A stretch of 64,000 nt of DNA, from assembly GCA_030696085.1 (NCBI GenBank), contig JAUYNL010000070.1, positions 38,504-102,503 on the forward strand, given 5' to 3'. Numbering within the stretch: the stretch's first letter is position 1; every line of letters starts with the position of its first letter. Below are positions 52,908 to 60,942 of this stretch, in pieces. A program made the position numbers and the translations under genes. The notes beneath the pieces were generated by a model. That model made no database searches. It worked only from the letters and a program-made list of their open reading frames with translations, and was not told the DNA's origin. Source of the DNA: Luteolibacter sp. GTDB taxonomy: Bacteria; Verrucomicrobiota; Verrucomicrobiia; Verrucomicrobiales; Akkermansiaceae.

Positions 52908-54497
52908 ATGTCCAACATCCTCGAAGTGCCCCAACAACAAGCCATTCAAGCCCTGGTCGCCAAGGGCTGGTCCGTCCGCCACATCGCCCGCTCGCTGGGC
53001 ATCAACCGCCGCACGGTGAAGCGCTACACCGCCGTGGCCCAGCCAAAGTGCACCACCGAAGTGATTACCGGCTGCGGGCTTCCCGAGGAGCCAAAGTGCA
53101 CCACCCAAGTGATCACCGGCTCGCGCAGCCTGTGTGCCGGGTTACAGGAGGTCATCGCGCCGATGCTCGAACTCGGATTGAGCGCCCAGCGCATCTATCA
53201 GGATTTGGTCACCGGGCACGGTTTTAGCGGCTCCTATCCTTCGGTGTCGCGCTACGTTTCGAGGCTCAAAGCCAGCGAACCGGAGCGGGTTTGGCGCATC
53301 GAGTGCGAAGCGGGAGAAGAAATGCAGGTGGATTTCGGGCTTGGCGCGCCGCTCGTCGAGGCGGGCGGCAAAACCCGGCGCACATGGTTGTTCCGCGCGA
53401 TTTTGAGCCACTCGCGCAAGGGCTACAGCGAGGTGGTGCTGCGCCAGGACACCGAGACGTTCATTCGGGTGATCGAGAACGCCGTGCGCTATTTCGGCGG
53501 GGTGCCGCGTTTGCTCAATTTCGACAACCTCAAGGCGGCGGTGATCAAAGCGGATTGGTATGACCCGGCCATGAACCCGAAACTGGCGGATTTTTGCCGT
53601 CATTACGGCATGACGCCGATGCCCTGCCGCTCCTACACGCCCCAGCACAAGGGCAAGGTGGAACGCGGCGTGGGCTACGCCAAAAACAACTCGCTCAAGG
53701 GCCGGCAGTTCGCCTCGCTTGGCGAGCAGAACGCCCATCTGCTTCACTGGGAGGAGCAGGTCGCCGACAAGCGCGTGCACGGCACCACCCGGCGGCAGGT
53801 GGCTGCCGTTTTCGAGGAAGAGCGCAAGGCGCTCGGGCCTCTGCCCGCGTCGGTTTACGAGAGCTATCAGGAGGGTCGCCGCCGGGTGCAGCGCGACAGT
53901 TTCGTGGAAGTCGCCAAGGCGTATTACGAGGCCCCGCCGGAGTTCATCGGGCGGCAGGTGTGGGTGCGCTGGGACGGGCGGATGGTGCGCCTGCTCAACG
54001 AGCGCATGGAGCAGATCGGCTGTCATGCGCGGCTGGAGCCCGGCAGATTCAGCCGATGCATGGGCGTGCGGGGCCTGCACGGCACGATCAAGGAAAGTGC
54101 TGACTACTGGCGTTCGCGGGCCGCCGCCTTGGGCGAGGCGGCCGGTCGCTGGGCGCAGCGGGCGCTCGATGCCCGCGGGGCCGAGGCGCTGCGCAGCATC
54201 ATGGGACTGTGCCACTTGGCCGAAAAACGCCGTGCCAGCGACGTCAATGCCGCCTGTGCCAAAGCCATCGCCGCCGCAGCCAATCTTCCATCCTTCCGGA
54301 CGATCAAACACCTGCTGGAAGCCGGAGATCAAGCCCCCGGACAGATCCAAATCGAGCTGCGCGAGAGCGATCCGATCATTCGTCCGCTCTCCGCTTACTC
54401 CGACTTCATCCGCAGCCAAGCCTCCGAAAGCACCGGTTTTCATCACACCGAATCCACCCCGCTAACAGAACCGCAAACCACATCCAAAGCATCATGA
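52908..54497 (+). CDS. istA: IS21-family transposase IstA
   Basis: 529 residues from the ATG at 52908, which follows GGGGAG directly and is better placed than an ATG at 52890. The N-terminal helix-turn-helix has WSVRHIARSLGINRRTVKRY. The DDE catalytic core follows (MQVDFG, LNFDNLKAAV and HKGKVERGVGYAKN carry the expected D, D and E). Between the two, residues about 46-70, two near-identical peptide repeats PKCTT(E/Q)VITG are encoded by DNA copies of the element's own end repeat, a peculiar feature. Overlaps istB by four bases. Confidence 0.93.
   Translation: MSNILEVPQQQAIQALVAKGWSVRHIARSLGINRRTVKRYTAVAQPKCTTEVITGCGLPEEPKCTTQVITGSRSLCAGLQEVIAPMLELGLSAQRIYQDLVTGHGFSGSYPSVSRYVSRLKASEPERVWRIECEAGEEMQVDFGLGAPLVEAGGKTRRTWLFRAILSHSRKGYSEVVLRQDTETFIRVIENAVRYFGGVPRLLNFDNLKAAVIKADWYDPAMNPKLADFCRHYGMTPMPCRSYTPQHKGKVERGVGYAKNNSLKGRQFASLGEQNAHLLHWEEQVADKRVHGTTRRQVAAVFEEERKALGPLPASVYESYQEGRRRVQRDSFVEVAKAYYEAPPEFIGRQVWVRWDGRMVRLLNERMEQIGCHARLEPGRFSRCMGVRGLHGTIKESADYWRSRAAALGEAAGRWAQRALDARGAEALRSIMGLCHLAEKRRASDVNAACAKAIAAAANLPSFRTIKHLLEAGDQAPGQIQIELRESDPIIRPLSAYSDFIRSQASESTGFHHTESTPLTEPQTTSKAS
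53044..53105. repeat. Two internal copies of the IS21 end repeat inside istA
   Basis: CAAAGTGCACCACC occurs at 53044-53057 and again at 53092-53105. Both copies continue with the same type of sequence (AAGTGATNACCGGC) and encode the peptide PKCTTxVITG. The same 14 bases form the left-end repeat at 52803, and the right end has them inverted. A shorter copy (CAAAGTGC) is at 52886. The repeats keep the reading frame. Confidence 0.75.
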
Positions 54498-55303
54498 GCC
54501 AAATCGCCACCCTCAAAACCCACGCCCGCAAACTCCGCCTCGGCGGCCTCGCCGAATCGCTCGAAACCCGCCTGCTGGAAGCCTCCTCCAACCGGCTCGG
54601 CCACGACGAGTTCCTCGAACTTCTCTTCCAGGACGAACTCGCCGTGCGCGAAGGCCGGACCACCGCCCGCCGGTTCAAGAGCGCCGACTTCCGCGAATCA
54701 CGCAGTCTGGACGGCTTCGACTTCAGCTTCAATCCCGGCATCCCGCGCGACCGCGTCCATCAACTCGCCACCTGCCGCTTCATCGCCGAAGCCCGCGACG
54801 TGCTGTTAGTCGGACCACCCGGAGTCGGCAAAAGCCACCTCGCCCAAGCCCTCGGGCGCGAAGCCATCCGCCACAGCCACACCGTTTATTACCGCTCCAT
54901 CTTCGACCTCGTGCGCGATCTGGCCGCCAGCGAAGGAGGCCCGGCGGAAACCCGCCTGCTCGCCCGCTACCTGAAACCCGACCTGCTCATCATCGACGAC
55001 ATGGGCCTCAAAACCCTGCCCGCCCGCAGCGGCGAACTGCTGCTCGAAATCATCCTGCGCCGCCACGAAGTCCGCTCCACCATCATGACCTCCAACCGGC
55101 CGGTGGACGAATGGGGCAAGCTGTTAGGCGACGTTCCCGCCGCCGGAGCCATCCTCGACCGCCTGCTGCACCGCGCCGAGGTCATCGCCATCAACGGCCG
55201 CAGCCACCGCCTGGCGGCCAGTATCGCGGACACAGCGCCAAGTGAGGGCGCTCCCACCAAAACGAAGTCCAAACCGCGGCAACCAGCGGACCACGGCGTC
55301 TGA
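54494..55303 (+). CDS. istB: IS21-family helper ATPase IstB
   Basis: 269 residues. The AAA+ ATPase has a Walker A motif VGPPGVGKSH, Walker B DLLIIDDMG and the sensor-like TSNRPVDEW. It loads at target DNA and activates IstA, from family knowledge. The start shares the ATGA with the istA stop. It ends with a basic tail (KTKSKPRQ). Frame intact. Confidence 0.94.
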   Translation: MSQIATLKTHARKLRLGGLAESLETRLLEASSNRLGHDEFLELLFQDELAVREGRTTARRFKSADFRESRSLDGFDFSFNPGIPRDRVHQLATCRFIAEARDVLLVGPPGVGKSHLAQALGREAIRHSHTVYYRSIFDLVRDLAASEGGPAETRLLARYLKPDLLIIDDMGLKTLPARSGELLLEIILRRHEVRSTIMTSNRPVDEWGKLLGDVPAAGAILDRLLHRAEVIAINGRSHRLAASIADTAPSEGAPTKTKSKPRQPADHGV

Positions 55304-55319
55304 TACCGCCCGGCTCGGT

Positions 55320-55389
55320 CCGGTCAAGCGCCTCTTTGCGGAACCTTTTCGACTCCCGACCCCTATTCCGCAAACAGCCGCTTGACCGG
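55320..55389. repeat. Nested inverted repeat downstream of istB inside the IS21-type element
   Basis: An outer stem of 11 bases (CCGGTCAAGCG at 55320-55330 with its complement at 55379-55389) encloses a second stem of 9 bases (TTTGCGGAA at 55335-55343 with its complement at 55366-55374). It lies 16 bases after the istB stop. It might be a structured RNA or a protein-binding site. I do not recognise it. Confidence 0.5.
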
Positions 55390-55418
55390 CCCTCCGCCGG
55401 GCAGGACTCGCTTTTCAT

Positions 55419-55443
55419 GACCCTTTGCCAAAAGCAAAGGGTC
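55419..55443 (+). terminator. Hairpin downstream of istAB, possible terminator
   Basis: A perfect 10-bp stem (GACCCTTTGC with GCAAAGGGTC) and a 5-base loop (CAAAA), followed by TTTG. The T tract is short, so it may be a weak intrinsic terminator for istAB. It lies about 115 bases after the istB stop. Confidence 0.5.
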
Positions 55444-55528
55444 TTTGCATCAGGAAAATGAATCCATCTCCGCGGCACAATCACCTTGCCAACCACCCCC
55501 TCAGCCCAGCAGAAAACACCCATCCGAA

Positions 55529-55581
55529 GTGGTGCACTTTGAAGTGATTACTGGTGGTGCATTTTGAGGTGATCGGTGACA
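55529..55581. repeat. Right end of the IS21-type element with inverted binding-type repeats
   Basis: Two inverted copies of the end repeat, GTGGTGCACTTTG at 55529-55541 and GGTGGTGCATTTTG at 55553-55566 (one mismatch), precede the terminal CA at 55580-55581. The sequence mirrors the left end. Confidence 0.75.
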
Positions 55582-55585
55582 GCCT
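55582..55585. repeat. Right copy of the 4-bp target duplication of the IS21-type element
   Basis: GCCT directly after the element's terminal CA, identical to the four bases before its left end. Confidence 0.7.
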
Positions 55586-55611
55586 CGGCTGGCTGGGATT
55601 CGAGGAAAATG

Positions 55612-56211
55612 TTACGCTGCGGGACTGGTACCATTCAAGTTCCTGCGCCGGGTGATCGCTCCGATCATTCCCATGCCGGCAAGGAACATCACGTAGGTCC
55701 CGGGCTCGGGGACGACTGTGTCGTTTGCATACGTGCGAAATATAAGATCGTAAGCAGGCCAGCCCGAGAGAGATGAAGAATAGTGAATTCCACGACTGTA
55801 TCGATTCTGAAGATCTGCCGCAGTCGCCAGATTCGACCCTGAAAACTCCAGATAATAAGTCGTATCCGGCGATATGCTGACTTCACCCCAATAAACATCC
55901 ACCCAACTTCCGCCCGCCCCCACGGCGCTACCAGTTGCAAGTAGCGTGGCACCGCTTTCAGGAAGCGGCAACAGGTCGTAGAGGTTGATCGTGATGCTTT
56001 CCGAGCCAGAGCCCTCCAGCAAAATACCAGCACCGACGATGTTGCCTGCCGCCTGTTGGAATGATTGTAGCTGGGACCCATTCACAAAGCTGGACATGAT
56101 TCCATCGCTAAACTGGGTGTTGTCCTGATCGATCACCACCGCGGCAGGCACAGTTCCAGTGAAAGCCAGGGCGAATGCGGGGACAAACAACTTGAACCAT
56201 TGTGGTTTCAT
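55612..56211 (-). CDS. PEP-CTERM protein
   Basis: 199 residues from the ATG at 56211; starts further upstream would run into the rlmN gene. Signal peptide MKPQWFKLFVPAFALAFTGTVPAA, a beta-rich middle, then a C-terminal sorting tail: VPEPGTYVMFLAGMGMIGAI followed by RRRN. Such tails are processed by an exosortase, which is not encoded in this window. The stop is about 30 bases from the end of the IS21-type element, so the insertion landed just outside the gene. Confidence 0.85.
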   Translation of the reverse strand: MKPQWFKLFVPAFALAFTGTVPAAVVIDQDNTQFSDGIMSSFVNGSQLQSFQQAAGNIVGAGILLEGSGSESITINLYDLLPLPESGATLLATGSAVGAGGSWVDVYWGEVSISPDTTYYLEFSGSNLATAADLQNRYSRGIHYSSSLSGWPAYDLIFRTYANDTVVPEPGTYVMFLAGMGMIGAITRRRNLNGTSPAA

Positions 56212-56293
56212 ATCCAAATGAGAGATTTCGTATGGGGTCAGAACTCTGGAATTCTGCAATGAAGACAACTCCGAGAAGACCGGAAACCAGCCG

Positions 56294-57373
56294 CTACAGG
56301 AGAGCCACCCGCGCACGTCTTTCCGCCTTGAGCATGCCGCAACCGGCGGCCACATCGATGCCGCGGCGCTGGCGGAAGGTGCAGGGGAAACCAGCGGCGC
56401 GCAGGATTCTCTGGAACGCGTGCCCCGAGCCGCTGGCCGTGCCGGAAAAGCCGCCGGTGGGATTGAGCGGGATCAGGTTGATGTGGGCGTCGATGCCGGC
56501 TAACAAAACTGCCAGGCGCGCGGCGGTTTCCGGCGAATCGTTCTTTCCCTCGATGAGCGTCCACTCGAAAAAGACGCGCCTTCCGGTTAGACGGCCGTAA
56601 TCGCGGCAGGCGGAGATGAGCATTTCCAGCGACCAGCGCTTGCTGGCGGGCACCAGCGCCGCGCGTTCCTGCTCGGTGGAGCCGTGCAGGCTGACGGCTA
56701 GGCGGTACGGGCTGTTTTCCTCCGCCATGCGCAGGATGCCCGGCACCACGCCCACCGTGCTGATGGAGATGTGCGACGGACCGATGCCGATGCCGCGCAC
56801 GTCGGAAATGATCTCAAGCGCGGTCATCACGGAGTCGATATTATGCAACGGTTCGCCCATGCCCATCATCACCAGATTGCGGAGGCGCTTGTGCGGATGC
56901 ATTTCCTTGAGCACCCGCCGCGCGTGCAGGACCTGGGCGACGATTTCCCCCGGCCGCAGATGGCGGACGAAGCCCATCTGGCCGGTGGCGCAGAACACGC
57001 AACCCATCGCACAACCCGCCTGGGTGCTCACGCAGACGGTGTGGCGGCCGTCGTATCCCATCAGCACGGTTTCGATCACCTGGCCATCGCGCAGGCGCAG
57101 CAGGAACTTGCGCGTCAGCCCGTCGCTGCTGCGGATCTCATCGACCACTTCCGGCGCATCGAGGAAAAACGCCTTGTCCCCGCCCACCGAGGCGTCGATC
57201 CAGCGCCGGAGCGGCGGCAGGAAACTCCGCGTCGTTAGATCGAGTTCGCCCTCGCGGTGCAGCGCGCGCCACAGCGCCTTGGCGTGGTGCGCGATCACTC
57301 CGCCGGCGGCCAAGACTTCGACGAGCCCTGAAAATCCGAGATCGTGCAGGGATTGTGGCACGGCGCGGCTCAT
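56294..57373 (-). CDS. rlmN: 23S rRNA/tRNA (adenine-C2) methyltransferase RlmN
   Basis: 359 residues from the ATG at 57373, the usual length. Radical SAM cluster motif CAMGCVFC. The methyl-carrying and catalytic region is at the C-terminus in AAGCGMLKAE, which holds the expected second cysteine. GMGEPLHN is the conserved SAM-side phrase. Its ATG overlaps the stop of the ymdB-like gene. Confidence 0.94.
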   Translation of the reverse strand: MSRAVPQSLHDLGFSGLVEVLAAGGVIAHHAKALWRALHREGELDLTTRSFLPPLRRWIDASVGGDKAFFLDAPEVVDEIRSSDGLTRKFLLRLRDGQVIETVLMGYDGRHTVCVSTQAGCAMGCVFCATGQMGFVRHLRPGEIVAQVLHARRVLKEMHPHKRLRNLVMMGMGEPLHNIDSVMTALEIISDVRGIGIGPSHISISTVGVVPGILRMAEENSPYRLAVSLHGSTEQERAALVPASKRWSLEMLISACRDYGRLTGRRVFFEWTLIEGKNDSPETAARLAVLLAGIDAHINLIPLNPTGGFSGTASGSGHAFQRILRAAGFPCTFRQRRGIDVAAGCGMLKAERRARVALL

Positions 57374-58209
57374 GCGGGCGGGGCTTCGGCCGTTGGCGTC
57401 GGCGCTGCGGCTTTTTCCGGAATCAACCGCGACAAGCGGCGGATCGCCAGGCACGCGCCGCTTTCCACGTCCACATCCACAATCGCGCCGCAGAGGCGGA
57501 CCGCGCCCTTGGCGACCGGGAAGCGCGTGGGCATGCCTGTTTTGAAGCGCCAGACGACGGACTCGATGTTTCTCCCGAGCACCGACTCCTCGGGTCCGCA
57601 CATGCCGGCATCGGTGAGATAGCCGGTGCCGCCGGGGAAGATCGTCTCATCCGCCGTTTGCACGTGGGTATGGGTGCCGAGAACTGCGGAAACCTTGCCG
57701 TCGAGGTGGCGGCCCATCGCGATCTTCTCGCTGGTCGTCTCGGCATGGTAATCGACGATGATCGGCCCCACGCCATCGGCCCGCAGGCGGATGGCCTCCA
57801 GTTCGGCGGCGATGTAGGGGTTTTCGAGAGGCGGCTGGATGAAGGTGCGCCCTTGGACCTGCATCACCGCGATGCGGCCCTTGGCGGTTTCGAGGACCAC
57901 GCTGCCCTTGCCCGGCGTGCCATCCGGGTAGTTGAGCGGGCGCAGCAGGCGCGGCTCGGTGGGAATATAATCGACGATTTCCTGCTGGTCCCAGACGTGA
58001 TCGCCGGTGGTGATGACCGCCGCGCCGGCGCGGAGCAGGTCGATGGCGATCTTCGGGGTGATGCCCTTGCCACCGGCGGAATTTTCCCCGTTGACGATGA
58101 TAAAATCGAGCGCTTCCTCCTGTTTCAGGATCGGCAGTTGCTCGATCACCGCCTTGCGGCCGGGCTCGCCGACGATATCACCAAGAAACAAAATACGGAG
58201 CGTGGACAT
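57370..58209 (-). CDS. TIGR00282/YmdB-type metallophosphoesterase
   Basis: 279 residues from the ATG at 58209. Metal-site motifs are FLGDIVGEPGR, VNGENSAGGKG, TTGDHVWD and, further on, VDYHAETTSEK and GTHTHVQTAD, the order of YmdB. The C-terminus has an extra proline/alanine-rich tail of about 20 residues. Proteins of this type hydrolyse 2',3'-cyclic nucleotides in Bacillus. It is coupled to rlmN. Confidence 0.92.
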   Translation of the reverse strand: MSTLRILFLGDIVGEPGRKAVIEQLPILKQEEALDFIIVNGENSAGGKGITPKIAIDLLRAGAAVITTGDHVWDQQEIVDYIPTEPRLLRPLNYPDGTPGKGSVVLETAKGRIAVMQVQGRTFIQPPLENPYIAAELEAIRLRADGVGPIIVDYHAETTSEKIAMGRHLDGKVSAVLGTHTHVQTADETIFPGGTGYLTDAGMCGPEESVLGRNIESVVWRFKTGMPTRFPVAKGAVRLCGAIVDVDVESGACLAIRRLSRLIPEKAAAPTPTAEAPPA

Positions 58210-58284
58210 GATAGGAGATTCGGAATGCACTGTGCCGCCGCTAGGATTCACGCTCCGCCACCCGCCGACAATCCAATTTCCCAC

Positions 58285-59592
58285 ATGCCTCCATCCGTCA
58301 AACGCACGCTGCCGCTGCTGATCGTTCTCGGTCTGGCCGCGCTGGCGATATGGATGCGTCCCAAGCCGGTCGTGCCGCCGCCCGCGCCCGCTCCGCCCGT
58401 CTCCCCCGCCCTGTCGGTGCTTGGGGAAATACCGGATTGGTCGAAACTCGAAGCCTTCCAGGAAACCATCACCCGCAGCGATTTCGAACGCCTGCTCACC
58501 ACGGTGTTCGTCACCGGCGGCGCGTGGCGGAATTTCATCGAAATCGACGACCACGAAGCACGCATCCGCGGCTCCGGCGAGGACATTTTCCACCTCCGCT
58601 TCGCCCCTCCCGGCCTGACGAAACCCACGCCGCGGCACTGGAAAACCACCGCGGACCTGCCACCCGCACCCGAGGGAAAACCGCTCGACAACCTCCACAT
58701 CGCCATCGATCCCGGCCACATCGGCGGCGAATGGGCGAAGATCGAGGAACGCTGGCTGCTCGTCGGCGATGGCCCGCCGGTCCGCGAAGGTGACATGACC
58801 CTTCAAGTCGCCAATCTCCTCAAGCCCCGCCTCGAAGCGCTCGGAGCCCGCGTTTCGCTGGTGCGCGCGAAACCCGAACCAGTCACCCCGCTACGGCCGG
58901 ACTCGCTGCTCACTCTGGCCGCGGATTCCGCCGATCCACCGGACTCCCCCGCCGCGCTGCGCAAGCTCGCCGAACGCTTGTTTTACCGCACCGCGGAAAT
59001 CCGCGCCCGCGCCAAGTTCGTCAACGATTCCCTCAAGCCCGACCTCGTGCTCTGCCTCCACTTCAACGCCGATCCCTGGGGCGATCCCGCCAATCCCACA
59101 CTCGTCGAACGCAGTCATCTGCACCTGCTGCTCAACGGCGCCTATACCGACGAGGAGGTGGCCCTCGCGGACCAGCGCTACGCTTTGCTAGATAAACTGC
59201 TGCGCCGCACGCATGAGGAGGAGGCGCTGGTCGGTGCCACCGTGGCGGATGTGTTCGCGGAGAAATCCGGCCTGCCGCCCTTCATCTATCCGGTGGATTC
59301 GCCCAATGCCCGGCCCGTCAACGGCCACCCCTATCTGTGGGCGCGCAACCTGCTCGCCAACCGCCTCTACGATTGCCCGGTCATCTTCATGGAGCCCTAT
59401 GTGATGAATTCCACCATCGATCTTCCCCGCCTCCAGGCCGGCGATTACGATGGCTTGCGCGAAATCAACGGCGCGCCCCGGCCATCGATCTTCCGCGAAT
59501 ATGCCGACGCGCTAACGGAAGGTCTCGCCCGCCACCACACCGCGCTGCGGCCGCCACCCGCCGGGCTTTACGAAGCGCTTCCGCCGCCCTAA
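58285..59592 (+). CDS. N-acetylmuramoyl-L-alanine amidase (Amidase_3) type
   Basis: 435 residues. An N-terminal membrane/signal segment (TLPLLIVLGLAALAIWM) is followed by a proline-rich linker. The amidase zinc site starts with LHIAIDPGHIGG, the glutamate is near REGDMTLQVANLLK, and LCLHFNAD carries the second histidine. This is the amidase_3 pattern for cutting peptide from glycan in peptidoglycan. Divergent from the ymdB-like gene; waaA follows 11 bases later, so the two probably share a transcript. Confidence 0.87.
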   Translation: MPPSVKRTLPLLIVLGLAALAIWMRPKPVVPPPAPAPPVSPALSVLGEIPDWSKLEAFQETITRSDFERLLTTVFVTGGAWRNFIEIDDHEARIRGSGEDIFHLRFAPPGLTKPTPRHWKTTADLPPAPEGKPLDNLHIAIDPGHIGGEWAKIEERWLLVGDGPPVREGDMTLQVANLLKPRLEALGARVSLVRAKPEPVTPLRPDSLLTLAADSADPPDSPAALRKLAERLFYRTAEIRARAKFVNDSLKPDLVLCLHFNADPWGDPANPTLVERSHLHLLLNGAYTDEEVALADQRYALLDKLLRRTHEEEALVGATVADVFAEKSGLPPFIYPVDSPNARPVNGHPYLWARNLLANRLYDCPVIFMEPYVMNSTIDLPRLQAGDYDGLREINGAPRPSIFREYADALTEGLARHHTALRPPPAGLYEALPPP

Positions 59593-59603
59593 TCTCCGCG
59601 CCG

Positions 59604-60902
59604 ATGCGTTGGTTCACCGCCCTGTTGATTTACCGCCTGCTGCTGCCGCTGCTGTTTCTGGCGGCCTTTCCCGGGTGGATCGTGAAAATGCTGCGCCGCG
59701 CTGGCTTCGGCACGCACTTGGGCGAGCGGGCGGCCATTTACACCTCGGAACCCGATTTCGATCCGCACGGCGCGGTCCACATCCATGCCGTGAGCGTGGG
59801 CGAATCGCTCCTGGCGCTGAAACTCATCCGCGAGTGGCTGCGCAAGGAGCCCGGCCGCCGATTCGTGCTCGCCACCGGCACCGCCACCGGACACGCCGTG
59901 GCCACCGCCGCCGCGATTCCAGACCTGCGAGTCACCTATTCGCCGCTGGATTTCCCATCGATGGTGCGCCGCTACCTGAAGCGCTTCGAGCCGGAGCGCA
60001 TCGTCCTGATCGAGGGCGAGGCATGGCCACACCTGCTGCTCGCCTGCCGCAAGCGCCGCATCCCGGTCTCGCTGGTCAATGCCCGCATGTCGCCGCGCTC
60101 GGCGCGGCGCTACCGCAAGTTCGCCACCTGGATGCGCCCGCTTTTCTCCATGCTCGATGCCGTGGCCATCCAGGAGCCGGAGGACGCGCAAATCTGGCAG
60201 GACCTCGGCGTGAATCCCTCGCGCATCCATCATACCGGCAGCCTCAAGTTCGATCCCGGCGGCGGCGAGCACCCTGTTAGGCGGGCGGAGTTCCAGGAAA
60301 TGCTCGATACCTTCGGAAAAAACCGCCGCGTCATTCTCGCCGCCAGCACCCATGCCGGAGAGGACGCGTGGATCGCGGCGGCCATCCGTGATGCCGCGCC
60401 GCACGCATTGCCCGTGATCGTGCCGCGCCATGCCGAACGACGCGCCGAGGTGGCAGACGAACTCAACCGCGCGGGCTTCGAAGTGGTGCTGCGTTCGAAG
60501 TTTCAAACACCCGAGACAACCGAAAATGGCCGCCATGCCCTGCTCATCGATTCCACCGGCGAGCTGCGCGATTGGACGGCGCATGCGGACGTGGTGATCA
60601 TCGGAAAAAGTTTCCTCGCCACCGGCGGACAAAATCCCAGCGAGGCCATACTCGCCCGCAAACCGGTGATTTTCGGCCCGCACATGGAGAACTTCCAACC
60701 GCTCGCCGATCATCTGGTGACGGCGCAAGGCTGCATCCGCGCGGCCGATCAGGCGGCGCTGTGCGAGGCCATCACCACCGCCCTCGATCCACCATGCGCG
60801 GCGGCGATGACGGATCATGCGGCACGCATCCTCGCCCGCCACGAGGGCGCGACCCAGCGCATCATCGGTCTTTTGACAGAGCCGGGTACCCCCGCAAATT
60901 GA
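59604..60902 (+). CDS. waaA: 3-deoxy-D-manno-octulosonic acid (Kdo) transferase
   Basis: 432 residues, the usual length. Glycosyltransferase GT30 motifs: N-terminal membrane anchor (FTALLIYRLLLPLLFLAAFP), HIHAVSVGESLLALKL (GE motif), VLIEGEAWPHLL, and the nucleotide-binding part GGQNPSEAILARKPVIFGPHMENF. It transfers Kdo to lipid A precursors at the inner membrane, which shows this organism makes lipopolysaccharide. Confidence 0.93.
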   Translation: MRWFTALLIYRLLLPLLFLAAFPGWIVKMLRRAGFGTHLGERAAIYTSEPDFDPHGAVHIHAVSVGESLLALKLIREWLRKEPGRRFVLATGTATGHAVATAAAIPDLRVTYSPLDFPSMVRRYLKRFEPERIVLIEGEAWPHLLLACRKRRIPVSLVNARMSPRSARRYRKFATWMRPLFSMLDAVAIQEPEDAQIWQDLGVNPSRIHHTGSLKFDPGGGEHPVRRAEFQEMLDTFGKNRRVILAASTHAGEDAWIAAAIRDAAPHALPVIVPRHAERRAEVADELNRAGFEVVLRSKFQTPETTENGRHALLIDSTGELRDWTAHADVVIIGKSFLATGGQNPSEAILARKPVIFGPHMENFQPLADHLVTAQGCIRAADQAALCEAITTALDPPCAAAMTDHAARILARHEGATQRIIGLLTEPGTPAN

Positions 60903-60942
60903 CCCAACGTGGAGTTTGTCATTTTGAAAATCGCTCTCTAGA

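Larger units (their letters stand above)
52789..55581. mobile_element. Complete IS21-family insertion sequence, 2793 bp
   Basis: The element begins TGTCGGCGATCACC at 52789 and ends with GGTGATCGGTGACA at 55581, whose reverse complement starts TGTCACCGATCACC, so the ends are TG...CA inverted repeats. Each end carries two copies of a CAAAGTGCACCAC-type motif: left at 52803 and 52838, right (inverted) at 55529-55541 and 55553-55566. It encodes istA and istB in one operon with an ATGA overlap. The flanking GCCT duplication shows the insertion. Both genes are intact, so it may be mobile. Confidence 0.9.

Noticed and set aside
53142..54446. 434-codon minus-strand frame inside istA
   Set aside because: Antisense shadow of a known transposase.
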